Shown piece by piece: positions 1 to 7,638 of a stretch of DNA of 64,000 nucleotides. How positions within the stretch are numbered: position 1 is the stretch's first letter; each line of letters starts with the position of its first letter. Origin of the DNA: Faeciplasma sp900553675. GTDB lineage: Bacteria; Bacillota; Clostridia; Oscillospirales; Ruminococcaceae. The translations under genes were made by a program, and so were the position numbers. The stretch spans positions 1-64,000 of the forward strand of contig CAUAFG010000008.1 of NCBI GenBank assembly GCA_958428235.1. The letters are read 5' to 3'. The notes under the pieces are model-generated. The model was not told the DNA's origin and did not search any database. It saw only the letters and a list, made by a program, of their open reading frames with translations.

Positions 1-37
1 CCTATGTGCTGACATTCTGGACTTACCTATGTGCTGA
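1..37. repeat. Direct repeat of a 12-nt unit at the window edge
   Basis: The 12-mer CCTATGTGCTGA occurs at 1-12 and again at 26-37, a 25-nt period with a 13-nt unrelated spacer. The array may continue to the left of the window. No gene is visible in this stretch. Two copies are too few to call a repeat family. Confidence 0.5.
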
Positions 38-61
38 TTGCACACAGGCGATACCTCCACT

Positions 62-138
62 TTTCTCTTTTCACTTTTATCTCTTATCTGGAAAAGACGC
101 CCTGCTGTAGCAGATAAAAGATAAAAGAGAAAAGAGAA
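62..138. repeat. Imperfect inverted repeat of AAAAGA/TCTTTT-rich units
   Basis: A pyrimidine-rich arm at about 62-90, made of CTTTT and TATCT units, is mirrored by a purine-rich arm at about 111-138 with AGATAAAAG and AGAAAAG units. The loop between them is GC-rich. AGATAAAAG units continue to about 155. The stretch is low-complexity and non-coding. It could fold as a long hairpin downstream of the leftward tRNA-His terminator. Its role is unknown. Confidence 0.5.
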
Positions 139-160
139 GAGATAAAAGATAAAAGTACAA

Positions 161-193
161 AAAGAAAAACCGCCTTGTCGGCGGCTTTTCTTT
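161..193 (-). terminator. Rho-independent terminator after tRNA-His
   Basis: On the complementary strand a GCCGCC stem, a GACAA-type loop and a GGCGG arm are followed by TTTTTC. The A-rich flank on the other side makes it potentially bidirectional. It lies 2 bases past the tRNA CCA end. Confidence 0.8.
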
Positions 194-194
194 A

Positions 195-272
195 TGGGGT
201 GGATAGTGGGATTCGAACCCACGGTCTTCAGAACCACAATCTGACGCGTTAACCAACTACGCTATATCCACC
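195..272 (-). tRNA. tRNA-His (anticodon GTG)
   Basis: The complement folds as a full cloverleaf. The acceptor stem is GTGGATA/TATCCAC, the D-stem GCGT/ACGC, and the anticodon arm TCAGA-TTGTGGT-TCTGA carries anticodon GTG. The T-arm is GTGGG-TTCGAAT-CCCAC and CCA is encoded. The extra 5' G (G-1 at 272) opposite a C discriminator is the hallmark of histidine tRNA, which supports the identity independently of the anticodon. A terminator follows directly. Confidence 0.97.
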
Positions 273-351
273 ATATCCGCGGCACTCTCAAGCCGCGAAT
301 CGTATTATAACACATCTGAAATAAAAAATCAATAGGTTTTCGCAAATTTTT

Positions 352-1116
352 CTACCAATTCTGACGTTTGCCCAAAATTCCGTTGTTAAAGTCCCCTATT
401 GTGTCCTTCAACCACTCTATACTGTCGCGCACCCAATCGGGAGTTCTGGTGCATATCCAGCTTCTGTTCTGAACGCTTGATTCGCAGGTTGTAAAGCCGT
501 GGTTTGCAAAAGCATAGATATGGCACTCGTAAGGAATACCGTGCTTGGTCAGGGCGTCGATAAGCCTTACGGTGTCATTTATCGGAACCGTGCCGTCGGT
601 TCTCGATGAAAATACAAAGCAGGGGCAGGTTTTTTCATCGACATTCTCGGGGATTCCGGGAGCTGTTGAGCAGTATACCCTTGCGGTTTCCTCTGTGATA
701 ACCGGATATCCGAGAATGCAGGCGGCGGGACGGTTGCGTGCCATTGTCGCTGCGGCAGCCGCAAGATGTCCTCCGGCTGAAAAGCCTATAACCGCAATGC
801 GCGAGGTATCTATCTCCCACTCCTCGGCTTTTGACTTTATCAGTTCGACTGCTTGCTCGTAATCATCAAGCGGCTGAGACCAAATTGTATTTTCACCTAC
901 AGTGTAATTCAATACAAAAGCCTGATATCCTGCGGCAAGGTAAGGAAAAGCCGCAGGGTCGGATTCTCTTTGCGAGCAATATTGGTATCCACCGCCTGGC
1001 AGAACTATTATTGCCGGACGCTTTGTTACGGTTGTGTTTTCAGAAACTATGTGCTGAATGTAGCAGGTAAGCGTTACGTTTCTTTCCTGATTGAGTGTTA
1101 TTACTGTCGTTTTCAT
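352..1116 (-). CDS. Alpha/beta hydrolase (dienelactone hydrolase / acetyl-esterase-like)
   Basis: This is a 254-residue cytoplasmic protein without a signal peptide. It shows an alpha/beta-hydrolase layout: a G-G-G-Y oxyanion loop at residues 41-44, the nucleophile elbow GFSAGG with Ser113, a likely acid Asp174 in RTDGTVP, and a likely catalytic His206 in NHGF. The GGGY loop and overall length resemble the BD-FAE/XynE-type carbohydrate and small-ester esterases of gut Clostridia, so removal of acyl groups from sugars is a reasonable guess. The substrate cannot be read from the sequence. AAGGAG lies 8 nt before the ATG at 1116. The gene appears to stand alone, with tRNA-His downstream. Confidence 0.85.
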   Translation of the reverse strand: MKTTVITLNQERNVTLTCYIQHIVSENTTVTKRPAIIVLPGGGYQYCSQRESDPAAFPYLAAGYQAFVLNYTVGENTIWSQPLDDYEQAVELIKSKAEEWEIDTSRIAVIGFSAGGHLAAAAATMARNRPAACILGYPVITEETARVYCSTAPGIPENVDEKTCPCFVFSSRTDGTVPINDTVRLIDALTKHGIPYECHIYAFANHGFTTCESSVQNRSWICTRTPDWVRDSIEWLKDTIGDFNNGILGKRQNW

Positions 1117-1171
1117 AACGGCTCTCCTTGTAATTTATTTTGCTACATTATAACGCACATTCGCGCAAAAA

Positions 1172-1417
1172 TCAACTCCTCATTTCTACAAAGTCGCTCA
1201 GCACGTCCTTGATATGTACGCTTGACAGTCTGCCGCGATTGCAAGCTTCCACAAGCTCGGAAAGAGCCTGTTTATCCTGCGTTACTCCGTCGAGGCGATA
1301 TATCTGCTCGCCGGCCTCATCGAAAGCAGCAATGCCGTACTCGGTTACCTCCCCTTCTTCAAATTCCTCCCGACGCTCGGTCAGTTCATAGTGGGTGAAT
1401 GATGTTTTCGTTGTCAT
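1172..1417 (-). CDS. Small DUF6514-like protein
   Basis: An 81-residue acidic protein that resembles the DUF6514 family of small Clostridia proteins. That assignment is from memory of the family's length and its pattern of Y-E/Y-G-I-A and a C-terminal helical segment. It has no signal peptide, membrane segment or metal-binding cluster. The ribosome binding site GGAAGAG lies 4 nt before the ATG. It sits 55 bp upstream of the hydrolase in the same direction and may share its transcript. The function is unknown. Confidence 0.65.
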   Translation of the reverse strand: MTTKTSFTHYELTERREEFEEGEVTEYGIAAFDEAGEQIYRLDGVTQDKQALSELVEACNRGRLSSVHIKDVLSDFVEMRS

Positions 1418-1503
1418 AATTCTCTTCCTTTCTCATGATATTACCGTTATCGTTGTAAAGTATTTTCACTTCCCACATTACATCCGGAACGGCGTAAGCC
1501 TTA

Positions 1504-1523
1504 CCCGAAGATTTTTCTTCGGG
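1504..1523. other. Perfect 8-bp hairpin in an intergenic region
   Basis: CCCGAAGA and TCTTCGGG flank a 4-T loop. There is no T-run after either arm, so it is not an obvious terminator. The 1418-1572 stretch otherwise holds only a TATAAT-like hexamer (complement, about 1536-1541) with no good -35 box. The hairpin would lie in the 5' leader of the DUF6514-like gene. Confidence 0.4.
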
Positions 1524-1572
1524 ATGATTAATTATACCCACAGCACATAAAAAATCTATCAAATTTTGTCGT

Positions 1573-1609
1573 AAAAAAATCAGCTTCTCATAAATTATGA
1601 AAAGCTGAT
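1573..1609 (-). terminator. Terminator after the solute-binding protein gene
   Basis: On the complementary strand, ATCAGCTT pairs with AAGCTGAT, and the stem extends inward through TCATAA/TTATGA. A run of seven T follows. It sits 70 bp past the stop of the lipoprotein gene and would end the nrdD-nrdG-SBP transcript. Confidence 0.8.
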
Positions 1610-1679
1610 ACAAAATAATCGACATAGCGCTGAAATGCAGCAATATTCGATATAATTCAATATTCAAGCGGCGCAAAGC

Positions 1680-3326
1680 CTATTTCGATTTTGCATTTTC
1701 AAACAGAATCGAGCCTGAAAATGGGTCGTATTCAAAATCCCATGAATCCTCAGAGCTATACATGAATTTGGGAACATACCATATCGGAATGAACTGATAT
1801 TCTGAAATGACACTTGATTCCGCCTGAGAGCAGCTTCGTATTGCAGACGTCAAGGTGGAATACTTGTCAGATGATGAAATTGCTTTTACGGCTGATTCGT
1901 TGTATATTCCTTTGTATCGTCCGTCAAACTCTGCGATATAGTCAAAGGCGCTTGCAGAATCGGATGAAAATATCGCAAGACAGATATCATAATTTCCGCC
2001 ATTAAGCCGCCTGATATAGTCGGAATCGTTTACAATCTCCAGATTAAGACTTAAACCTATAATTTCCTTTAAGGATTCGCAAACGCTTGAAACATACTTA
2101 TATCCCGCAAAGCTCTGCGGAACCATAATATTCGTTCCTGCAATCTCGGACTTTTCTCCGTCCGACAAAACAAAGCTCCAGCGATACTGTGCCAGTTGAC
2201 TGTTTTTCTCGATGTCAGGCTCTGCGCACGCGCTTCTGAAAGCGGTGCTTCCGATATATGCGTTCTTTGGTATTATCCCCCCTGCCGGACTCAGATAATC
2301 GGGAACATCCTCCCCAAGCTCAGCAGGGTCTAAGCAAAGCGATATTATCTCACGGACTTCCTTTTTGGAAAGTATCTCATTTTCGGGATTTATGACAAGT
2401 CCTGCGCAGGCTGTGTATATCCTTTCGCAGTTGATATCCTCTTCGGAGTCGAGCGGAGAATCGGTTAGCAGAACATTGGTTGTCCCTGCTGCAAAGTCCG
2501 TAAGTCTTACAGAGTCGTTCTTCTCGACAAGAAAGTTCACGCCGGATGGATAAACCCGCGTAACAGCAGAGTAATCATCATTGCGTCTTAAGCGGACATA
2601 ATTATCCTTACCATATGGGTCATGAAGCCAGAATCTTGCATAGAACGGTCCGTTTGAAGCAATTGCTTCTGCTTCAAGACCGTATTTACCGCCGCAGCTC
2701 TCAAAAAACTCCTGATTGCATGGGGACGCAGGAAGACAGGTCAACAAAGAAAGAAACGCTGCATTGGGATATTCAAGGGTTATTTCAAGTGTTTCGTCGT
2801 CAACAGCTCTCACGCCGATTTCATGAGGTTCAAGCTCGCCGGAGTTCACCAACTGTGCGTTATTTATACAGAAATAGTCTTTCGCATGTGGCGAACCGGT
2901 GAGAGGGTCAAAAAGCCGCTGAAAGCCGAATACAAAGTCGCGGGCGGTAAGATCGGCTGTATACCCGCCTGCAGCTCTCCATTTATATCTCGAATCGATT
3001 GTAAAGGTATACACCAGTCCATCCGATGAAATGGTGTAATCCTTTGCTGCTGCGGGCGCAAGACTGCCATCTGGCAAGGTCTTTAAAAGCCCGACAAACA
3101 TATTTCTTGCGACGGCTACAGATGATGGGTCGGAAGCAAGCTGAGGGTCGAGCGTCTTGGGATCAGAGGCTATGGAAATCTTAAAAACGTAGCCAGAGCC
3201 ATCGTCCTTAAAAACCGATATTATTTTATCCAAAGGCGAACAGGCTGTCATCATAACGAGACAGCCGCAGATTATAAATATTGCAATTTTTCGCTTGATA
3301 GCATTAAAGCTCGCAGGTAACGACAT
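1680..3326 (-). CDS. Peptide/oligopeptide ABC transporter substrate-binding lipoprotein (SBP family 5)
   Basis: A family 5 extracellular solute-binding protein, 548 residues with the start chosen here. A basic N-terminus and hydrophobic core end in the lipobox MTAC, with the lipidated Cys at residue 29. This is followed by the typical OppA-like opening 'DPKTLDPQLASD' and a 'PLTGSPHAKDY' segment. The start is the ATG at 3326 because GAGGAG lies 5 nt upstream; the in-frame codons further up lie inside nrdG. The gene therefore overlaps the 3' end of nrdG by 23 nt and is probably translationally coupled to it. No permease or ATPase genes are adjacent, so it is an orphan binding protein that must use a transporter encoded elsewhere. 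The ligand cannot be deduced. Confidence 0.88.
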   Translation of the reverse strand: MSLPASFNAIKRKIAIFIICGCLVMMTACSPLDKIISVFKDDGSGYVFKISIASDPKTLDPQLASDPSSVAVARNMFVGLLKTLPDGSLAPAAAKDYTISSDGLVYTFTIDSRYKWRAAGGYTADLTARDFVFGFQRLFDPLTGSPHAKDYFCINNAQLVNSGELEPHEIGVRAVDDETLEITLEYPNAAFLSLLTCLPASPCNQEFFESCGGKYGLEAEAIASNGPFYARFWLHDPYGKDNYVRLRRNDDYSAVTRVYPSGVNFLVEKNDSVRLTDFAAGTTNVLLTDSPLDSEEDINCERIYTACAGLVINPENEILSKKEVREIISLCLDPAELGEDVPDYLSPAGGIIPKNAYIGSTAFRSACAEPDIEKNSQLAQYRWSFVLSDGEKSEIAGTNIMVPQSFAGYKYVSSVCESLKEIIGLSLNLEIVNDSDYIRRLNGGNYDICLAIFSSDSASAFDYIAEFDGRYKGIYNESAVKAISSSDKYSTLTSAIRSCSQAESSVISEYQFIPIWYVPKFMYSSEDSWDFEYDPFSGSILFENAKSK

Positions 3327-3807
3327 GATTCTCCTCAAGAGTTTTTGGAACATCAATTATTCGCTGATTGGTGCTTCCGCGGAAGTGGCATTCATAGCTT
3401 TTCAGAGCAAGGACGAATTTGCCGTCTACAAGATAATCTATTGTTTTCAGCAGCTCAATCCAGCCGTTTTCGTCGTTAGCGCCCTCCAAAAGCTGTTCAA
3501 CGGTAAATCCGCTGTAGGACATAACTCCGAGTCCGGCAGCTTTAAGCTTTCTTCCCAGCTCGGCAAGCGGCTTTGCCTGACAAAAAGGCTCGCCTCCGCT
3601 GAACGTTACTCCGTCTATAAGCGGGTTTTCCATGATTTTTGAGTAGATGTTATACGTATCGTCCTCATAGCCGCCGTTAAAATCGTGGGTCTGCGGATTG
3701 TGGCAGCCCTCACAGTGATGTGGGCAGCCCTGAACGAACACTGTATATCTTATTCCGGGACCGTCTACAATAGACTCTTCTACTACACCGGACATTCTTA
3801 TTTTCAT
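3304..3807 (-). CDS. nrdG: Anaerobic ribonucleotide reductase activating protein (radical SAM)
   Basis: NrdG uses a [4Fe-4S] cluster and S-adenosylmethionine to install the glycyl radical on NrdD. The protein is 167 residues from the chosen ATG. It carries the radical SAM motif CxxxCxxC at Cys28, Cys32 and Cys35 (GCPHHCEGCHNPQ), the family's 'DGPGIR' segment, and 'TFSGGEP'. The start is set at 3807 because AAAGGA lies about 9 nt upstream, which gives the usual MKIR N-terminus rather than an 11-residue extension. It follows nrdD by 96 bp, with a hairpin in the gap, and its 3' end overlaps the downstream lipoprotein gene. Confidence 0.95.
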   Translation of the reverse strand: MKIRMSGVVEESIVDGPGIRYTVFVQGCPHHCEGCHNPQTHDFNGGYEDDTYNIYSKIMENPLIDGVTFSGGEPFCQAKPLAELGRKLKAAGLGVMSYSGFTVEQLLEGANDENGWIELLKTIDYLVDGKFVLALKSYECHFRGSTNQRIIDVPKTLEENHVVTCEL

Positions 3808-3842
3808 GCTATACGTCCTTTCTTTCCGTAAAGTGAACATAT

Positions 3843-3869
3843 CGGGCGGGAAATATTCTCTCCCGCCCG
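3843..3869. other. GC-rich hairpin between nrdD and nrdG
   Basis: CGGGCGGGA at 3843-3851 pairs perfectly with TCCCGCCCG at 3861-3869 across a 9-nt loop. No T-run follows it in the direction of transcription. It is better read as an intercistronic RNA stability or processing element that sets the nrdD:nrdG ratio than as a terminator. Confidence 0.6.
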
Positions 3870-3903
3870 ACGGAAATTATATGCAAAACAGTTGTATTTA
3901 CGA

Positions 3904-6219
3904 TTACAGGCTGTGCTTAACTCTGTCTGCAACCTCGGCGCGCTTTGCGTTGTTGAAGCGATCGAGCGTTCCGACGAGATATCCGGTTATTCTGCGGATT
4001 CTTTCAAAGCCGTAGCTTCCCTCGGTTTCCTTTCTGCCGCACTTGGGGCAGGTGTCTCCGATTATACCGGTAAAGCCGCAGCAAGGGTCTCTGTCAACAG
4101 GGTGATTGATAGAACCGTAGCCAATGCCGGATTCCTTCATGCAGCGGATAATCTTTTCAAACGCGGACAGATTCTGAAGCGGATCGCCGTCAAGCTCAAC
4201 GTAGCTGATGTGTCCGGCGTTTGTAAGAGCATGGTAAGGAGCTTCAATCTTGATTTTTGTGAACGCATTGCAGGGATAGTATACAGGTACATGGAAGGAG
4301 TTGGTATAATACTTTCTGTCGGTAACACCCGCGATAACGCCGTACTTCTCCCTATCAATTCTTACGAATCTGCCGGAAAGACCCTCTGCAGGAGTAGCAA
4401 GCAGTGAGAAGTTGAGTTTTCTCTTTGCGGTTTCGTCTTCCATCCTCTGTCTCATTCTTCCGATGATTTCAAGACCTAACTTTCTCGATTCCTCGCTTTC
4501 ACCGTGATGCTTGCCGGTGAGTGACTTAAGGCACTCTGCAAGTCCTATAAAGCCCATGGAAAGAGTACCGTGCTTAAGGACCTCGCCTACCTCGTCGTCG
4601 TAACCAAGCTTGTCCGAATCCAGCCATACGCCCTGACCCATAAGGAACGGGAAGTTCTTGACTCTCTTCTGAGACTGGATCTTGAATCTTGAAAGCAGCT
4701 GATCGACTACCAAATCCATCATAGCGTCAAGCTTTTCGTAGAACAAATCTATATTGCCCTTTGACTCGATGGCGAGTCTGGGAAGGTTGATTGAAGTAAA
4801 GGAGAGGTTTCCTCTGCCGGTTACTATCTCCCTTGTGGGGTCGTAGGCGTTGCCTATAACTCTGGTTCTGCAGCCCATATAGGCAATCTCGGTGTCAGGA
4901 TTTCCGGGCTTGTAGTACTGGAGGTTATAAGGAGCATCGATGAAGGAGAAGTTCGGGAACAGTCTCTTTGCGGAAACGCGGCACGCCAGCTTGAACAAAT
5001 CATAGTTGGGGTCGCCCTCGTTGTAGTTTATGCCCTCTTTGACCTTGAAAATGTGTATCGGGAATATAGGAGTTTCGCCGTTGCCAAGACCGGCATCCTG
5101 AGCCAAAAGAACGTTTCTTATAACCATTCTGCCCTCGGTCGATATATCGGTACCGTAGTTGATAGAGCTGAACGGAGTCTGAGCGCCGGCACGCGAGTTC
5201 ATGGTGTTGAGGTTGTGGATAAGAGCCTCCATCGCCTGATAGGTGGCTTTATCGGTCTCCTTAACGCTGGTTTCGTAGCTGAACTTCTGAATTTTCGCAA
5301 TCTGAGCATCGTCGCAGTATTTTTTGAGATACTCAGCTTCGGCAGCTCTGTATTCATCTGTCATGGAAAGCGTAGGCTTCAAGCCCTTATCTTCAAGCTC
5401 GTGAAGATAGTTCTTGACATAGTTTTCTGCGTCATCAACGCCGTCAAGCAGCTCCAGTGAGCGGATTACATTATCGCGATAGCGGTGAATAAAGGTCTTT
5501 TTAACGCCCTCTGCCATATCATAATCAAACTTAGGGATGGACTGTCCGCCGTGCTGGTCGTTTTGGTTGGACTGAATAGCTATGCAGGCAAGAGCGGCAT
5601 AGCTCGAAATTTCATTAGGGGTACGCAGATGACCATGACCGGTTGAGAATCCTCCCTTAAACAGCTTTGTAAGGTCGATCTGGGTGCAGGTGGTGGTAAG
5701 AGTATAGAAGTCAAGGTCGTGAATGTGGATATCGCCCTCGGAATGAGCCTTGGCAAACGCAGGGTCCAAAACGTACATCTCATAGAACTCCTTTGCGCCG
5801 CAGGAGCCATATTTGAGCATTGTACCCATAGCAGTATCGCCGTCGATATTGGCGTTTTCACGCTTAACATCGCTGTCCTTGGCGGAGGTGAAGGTCAGAT
5901 CCTCATAGATCTTCATAATCTTAGTGTTCATCTCACGGACTCTGGTTCTGTTTGCGCGGTAAAGGATGTACGCCTTTGCGGTTGATGCGTGACCCTCTTC
6001 AATGAGGATCTTTTCAACGGCATCCTGAATCTCTTCTACAGAAGGAATCTTATTCTTTTCTGAGCTTTCAATATAGTCGCATACTCTTCCCGCAATTTCA
6101 AGAGCTTCGTCATAGTCTGATCCGCCCATTGATTCCGCTGCCTTATATATAGCGTTGGCTATTTTTTCGATATTAAAAGTAACAATTCTTCCGTCGCGCT
6201 TCTGAATTTTCGTAATCAT
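3904..6219 (-). CDS. nrdD: Anaerobic (class III) ribonucleoside-triphosphate reductase
   Basis: NrdD reduces ribonucleoside triphosphates to deoxy forms under anoxia using a glycyl radical. The 771-residue protein begins with an ATP-cone allosteric domain (about residues 1-95, from 'KRDGRIVTFNIEKI'). The catalytic ten-stranded barrel follows. Near the C-terminus are a four-cysteine zinc site (CC...CPKC) and the glycyl radical loop 'RRITGYLVG', with the radical Gly at about residue 746. The ATG at 6219 is chosen over a TTG two codons earlier because AGGAGG lies 8 nt upstream. The promoter and two NrdR-like boxes lie 75-140 bp upstream. nrdG follows, as usual for the nrdDG operon. Confidence 0.97.
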   Translation of the reverse strand: MITKIQKRDGRIVTFNIEKIANAIYKAAESMGGSDYDEALEIAGRVCDYIESSEKNKIPSVEEIQDAVEKILIEEGHASTAKAYILYRANRTRVREMNTKIMKIYEDLTFTSAKDSDVKRENANIDGDTAMGTMLKYGSCGAKEFYEMYVLDPAFAKAHSEGDIHIHDLDFYTLTTTCTQIDLTKLFKGGFSTGHGHLRTPNEISSYAALACIAIQSNQNDQHGGQSIPKFDYDMAEGVKKTFIHRYRDNVIRSLELLDGVDDAENYVKNYLHELEDKGLKPTLSMTDEYRAAEAEYLKKYCDDAQIAKIQKFSYETSVKETDKATYQAMEALIHNLNTMNSRAGAQTPFSSINYGTDISTEGRMVIRNVLLAQDAGLGNGETPIFPIHIFKVKEGINYNEGDPNYDLFKLACRVSAKRLFPNFSFIDAPYNLQYYKPGNPDTEIAYMGCRTRVIGNAYDPTREIVTGRGNLSFTSINLPRLAIESKGNIDLFYEKLDAMMDLVVDQLLSRFKIQSQKRVKNFPFLMGQGVWLDSDKLGYDDEVGEVLKHGTLSMGFIGLAECLKSLTGKHHGESEESRKLGLEIIGRMRQRMEDETAKRKLNFSLLATPAEGLSGRFVRIDREKYGVIAGVTDRKYYTNSFHVPVYYPCNAFTKIKIEAPYHALTNAGHISYVELDGDPLQNLSAFEKIIRCMKESGIGYGSINHPVDRDPCCGFTGIIGDTCPKCGRKETEGSYGFERIRRITGYLVGTLDRFNNAKRAEVADRVKHSL

Positions 6220-6295
6220 TTTCAATTCCTCCTGATAAAGTGTAAATACGGTTTAACGCGCAAATATATGCTCAATTGTGACCGTCAAGGGCAAC

Positions 6296-6342
6296 CACAA
6301 GATATTGTGCTCAAAAAACGTATTGATACAAGTATATTGTAT
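6296..6342 (-). promoter_or_regulatory. Two NrdR-box-like palindromes upstream of nrdD
   Basis: Box 1 (6296-6309) is CACAA-GATA-TTGTG and box 2 (6326-6342) is ATACAA-GTATA-TTGTAT. Both resemble the NrdR consensus acaCwAtATaTwGtgt. Their centres are about 31.5 bp apart, three helical turns, which is the usual spacing of paired NrdR boxes. Box 2 overlaps the -10 element and box 1 covers the start of the transcript, as expected for repression by the dATP/ATP-sensing repressor NrdR. No nrdR gene is in the window. Confidence 0.8.
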
Positions 6343-6359
6343 TTCGCTCTGATTGTCAA
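6331..6359 (-). promoter_or_regulatory. Sigma-A promoter of nrdD
   Basis: On the complement, TTGACA (6354-6359), a 17-nt spacer and TATACT (6331-6336) form a near-perfect promoter. It reads toward nrdD, with a predicted start near 6324. The rest of 6220-6549 holds only this promoter, the NrdR boxes and a terminator. Confidence 0.88.
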
Positions 6360-6454
6360 GAAAAATTTCAGCCATAATTATGTGTTGGAATTTATATACT
6401 TTGCACAACGCTGTATTAAACTGTTTGGTGTAATGAATAATAGCTTGACAAATA

Positions 6455-6490
6455 TAAAACGCCATTATATTAAAAACATAATGTAATGGC
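6455..6490 (-). terminator. Probable terminator of the polysaccharide operon
   Basis: On the complement, GCCATTA...TAATGGC forms a stem that extends through an AT-rich middle, followed by GTTTTATATTTG. It lies about 60 bp past the stop of the acyltransferase gene. The T-tract is imperfect. Confidence 0.6.
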
Positions 6491-6549
6491 ATAAAGCTTG
6501 CATAGCTATCATATTTATTATTCCAATCAAAATAAATGTCTAGGGTACA

Positions 6550-7623
6550 TTAATTTTCATGGGACAAATAAATGCGTTTAGCTAAAATATATTTCCTTAG
6601 TCTTTTATATAATATCGCAATCAACAAAGATGAGAAAAATACTATAATCGGTTTAAACATGCAATATGATTTAAAATAATTTGGAGCAAGTACATTAATC
6701 ATTAATGAAATTACGCTGCCCACCAAAACGTGAGAGCAGTATATTGATGTTGAGTACATCTGCCCGCATCTGCTTAAAAAGTCAGCCAATCTTGAGTGCA
6801 ACTCGTTCGTCAAACCAGCCAAGAACAGCAACAAGGCAAGCGCAATGGTAGAAAGATAAAGTTCAAAATAAGTTTGAAACACATACTTTATTGTAAGCAC
6901 CTCCATGGTGTATAGTGGCAAAATCAAAAATGAACAAAGTATAAACATCTTTCGTTTTTCGTAAAGGCGCTGCTTGTTCTCTTGATAAGCCTTGCCAATC
7001 GAAGCACCAATGCAGAAAAGCGGAAGTGCCATGAATAGCCAGTTTCGGTACAAAAGACCATGATTATATTTCGGCAATAAACATTCTACAACTATATTCA
7101 TAAAATATTGAATTATAGATAAAAACGGAGCATATCTATAAAGAGCGGTCAATTTTCCTTTTTTATCAAAGAATATAACTATAGCATATGTATAGATAAG
7201 TGCAAGCATATACCAGCACTGATATGCTGCTCCTGAATCGTTAAACAAAATAAACGTTACTACACGTATAGGCGTATATTGATATTTCCACTCAGCTAAA
7301 GCTGTAGCTTCAGTGATAAAGCAGCAGTCAAGAATATGTATAATTGTATCATATATGCTATATATTACAATTACAAAAGCTGTTAACATAGCTAATTTTT
7401 TTATTCGTAGCAATCCATTTTTGAAAGAGGCATTATTAGAGTGCTCCCAGAAGAAGCCATTTATTATAAAAAAAATAGGCACAGCAATTCTACAAAATGC
7501 GATTAAAAATTCTTTTTCATAAATCTCAGGCTGGCAATGAATAACAACCACTAAAAATGCAGAAATTAATTTCAACAAGTCTAAGCCTTTGACCCGCGTG
7601 CTTGATTTTTCTATATGTCTCAA
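6550..7623 (-). CDS. Acyltransferase family 3 membrane protein
   Basis: A 357-residue polytopic membrane protein with about ten hydrophobic helices. It opens with the family signature 'GLDLLKLISAFLVVVIHC', whose His lies in the first helix and is the conserved catalytic histidine of acyltransferase-3 (OafA/NodX-like) enzymes. Such proteins move an acetyl or similar group across the membrane onto extracellular or lipid-linked sugars. As the last gene of a 15-gene polysaccharide operon, it probably O-acylates the exported glycan. It starts 16 bp after the GT8 gene. The sequence does not show the donor or the modified sugar. Confidence 0.85.
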   Translation of the reverse strand: MRHIEKSSTRVKGLDLLKLISAFLVVVIHCQPEIYEKEFLIAFCRIAVPIFFIINGFFWEHSNNASFKNGLLRIKKLAMLTAFVIVIYSIYDTIIHILDCCFITEATALAEWKYQYTPIRVVTFILFNDSGAAYQCWYMLALIYTYAIVIFFDKKGKLTALYRYAPFLSIIQYFMNIVVECLLPKYNHGLLYRNWLFMALPLFCIGASIGKAYQENKQRLYEKRKMFILCSFLILPLYTMEVLTIKYVFQTYFELYLSTIALALLLFLAGLTNELHSRLADFLSRCGQMYSTSIYCSHVLVGSVISLMINVLAPNYFKSYCMFKPIIVFFSSLLIAILYKRLRKYILAKRIYLSHEN

Positions 7624-7638
7624 GATTTGCTCATCTCA

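Noticed and set aside
1..150. Possible CRISPR array at the window edge
   Set aside because: There are only two copies of a 12-nt unit with one 13-nt spacer, no typical repeat length and no cas genes nearby.
1386..1676. A 96-codon leftward reading frame between the DUF6514-like gene and the lipoprotein gene
   Set aside because: It overlaps the terminator and the start of the small gene, has no ribosome binding site at its ATG, and its composition is not protein-like in the first half.
5053..5460. Rightward 135-codon frame inside nrdD, with others like it at 3892-4407 and 5719-5985
   Set aside because: They mirror a strongly conserved gene on the other strand, have no ribosome binding sites and match no family.
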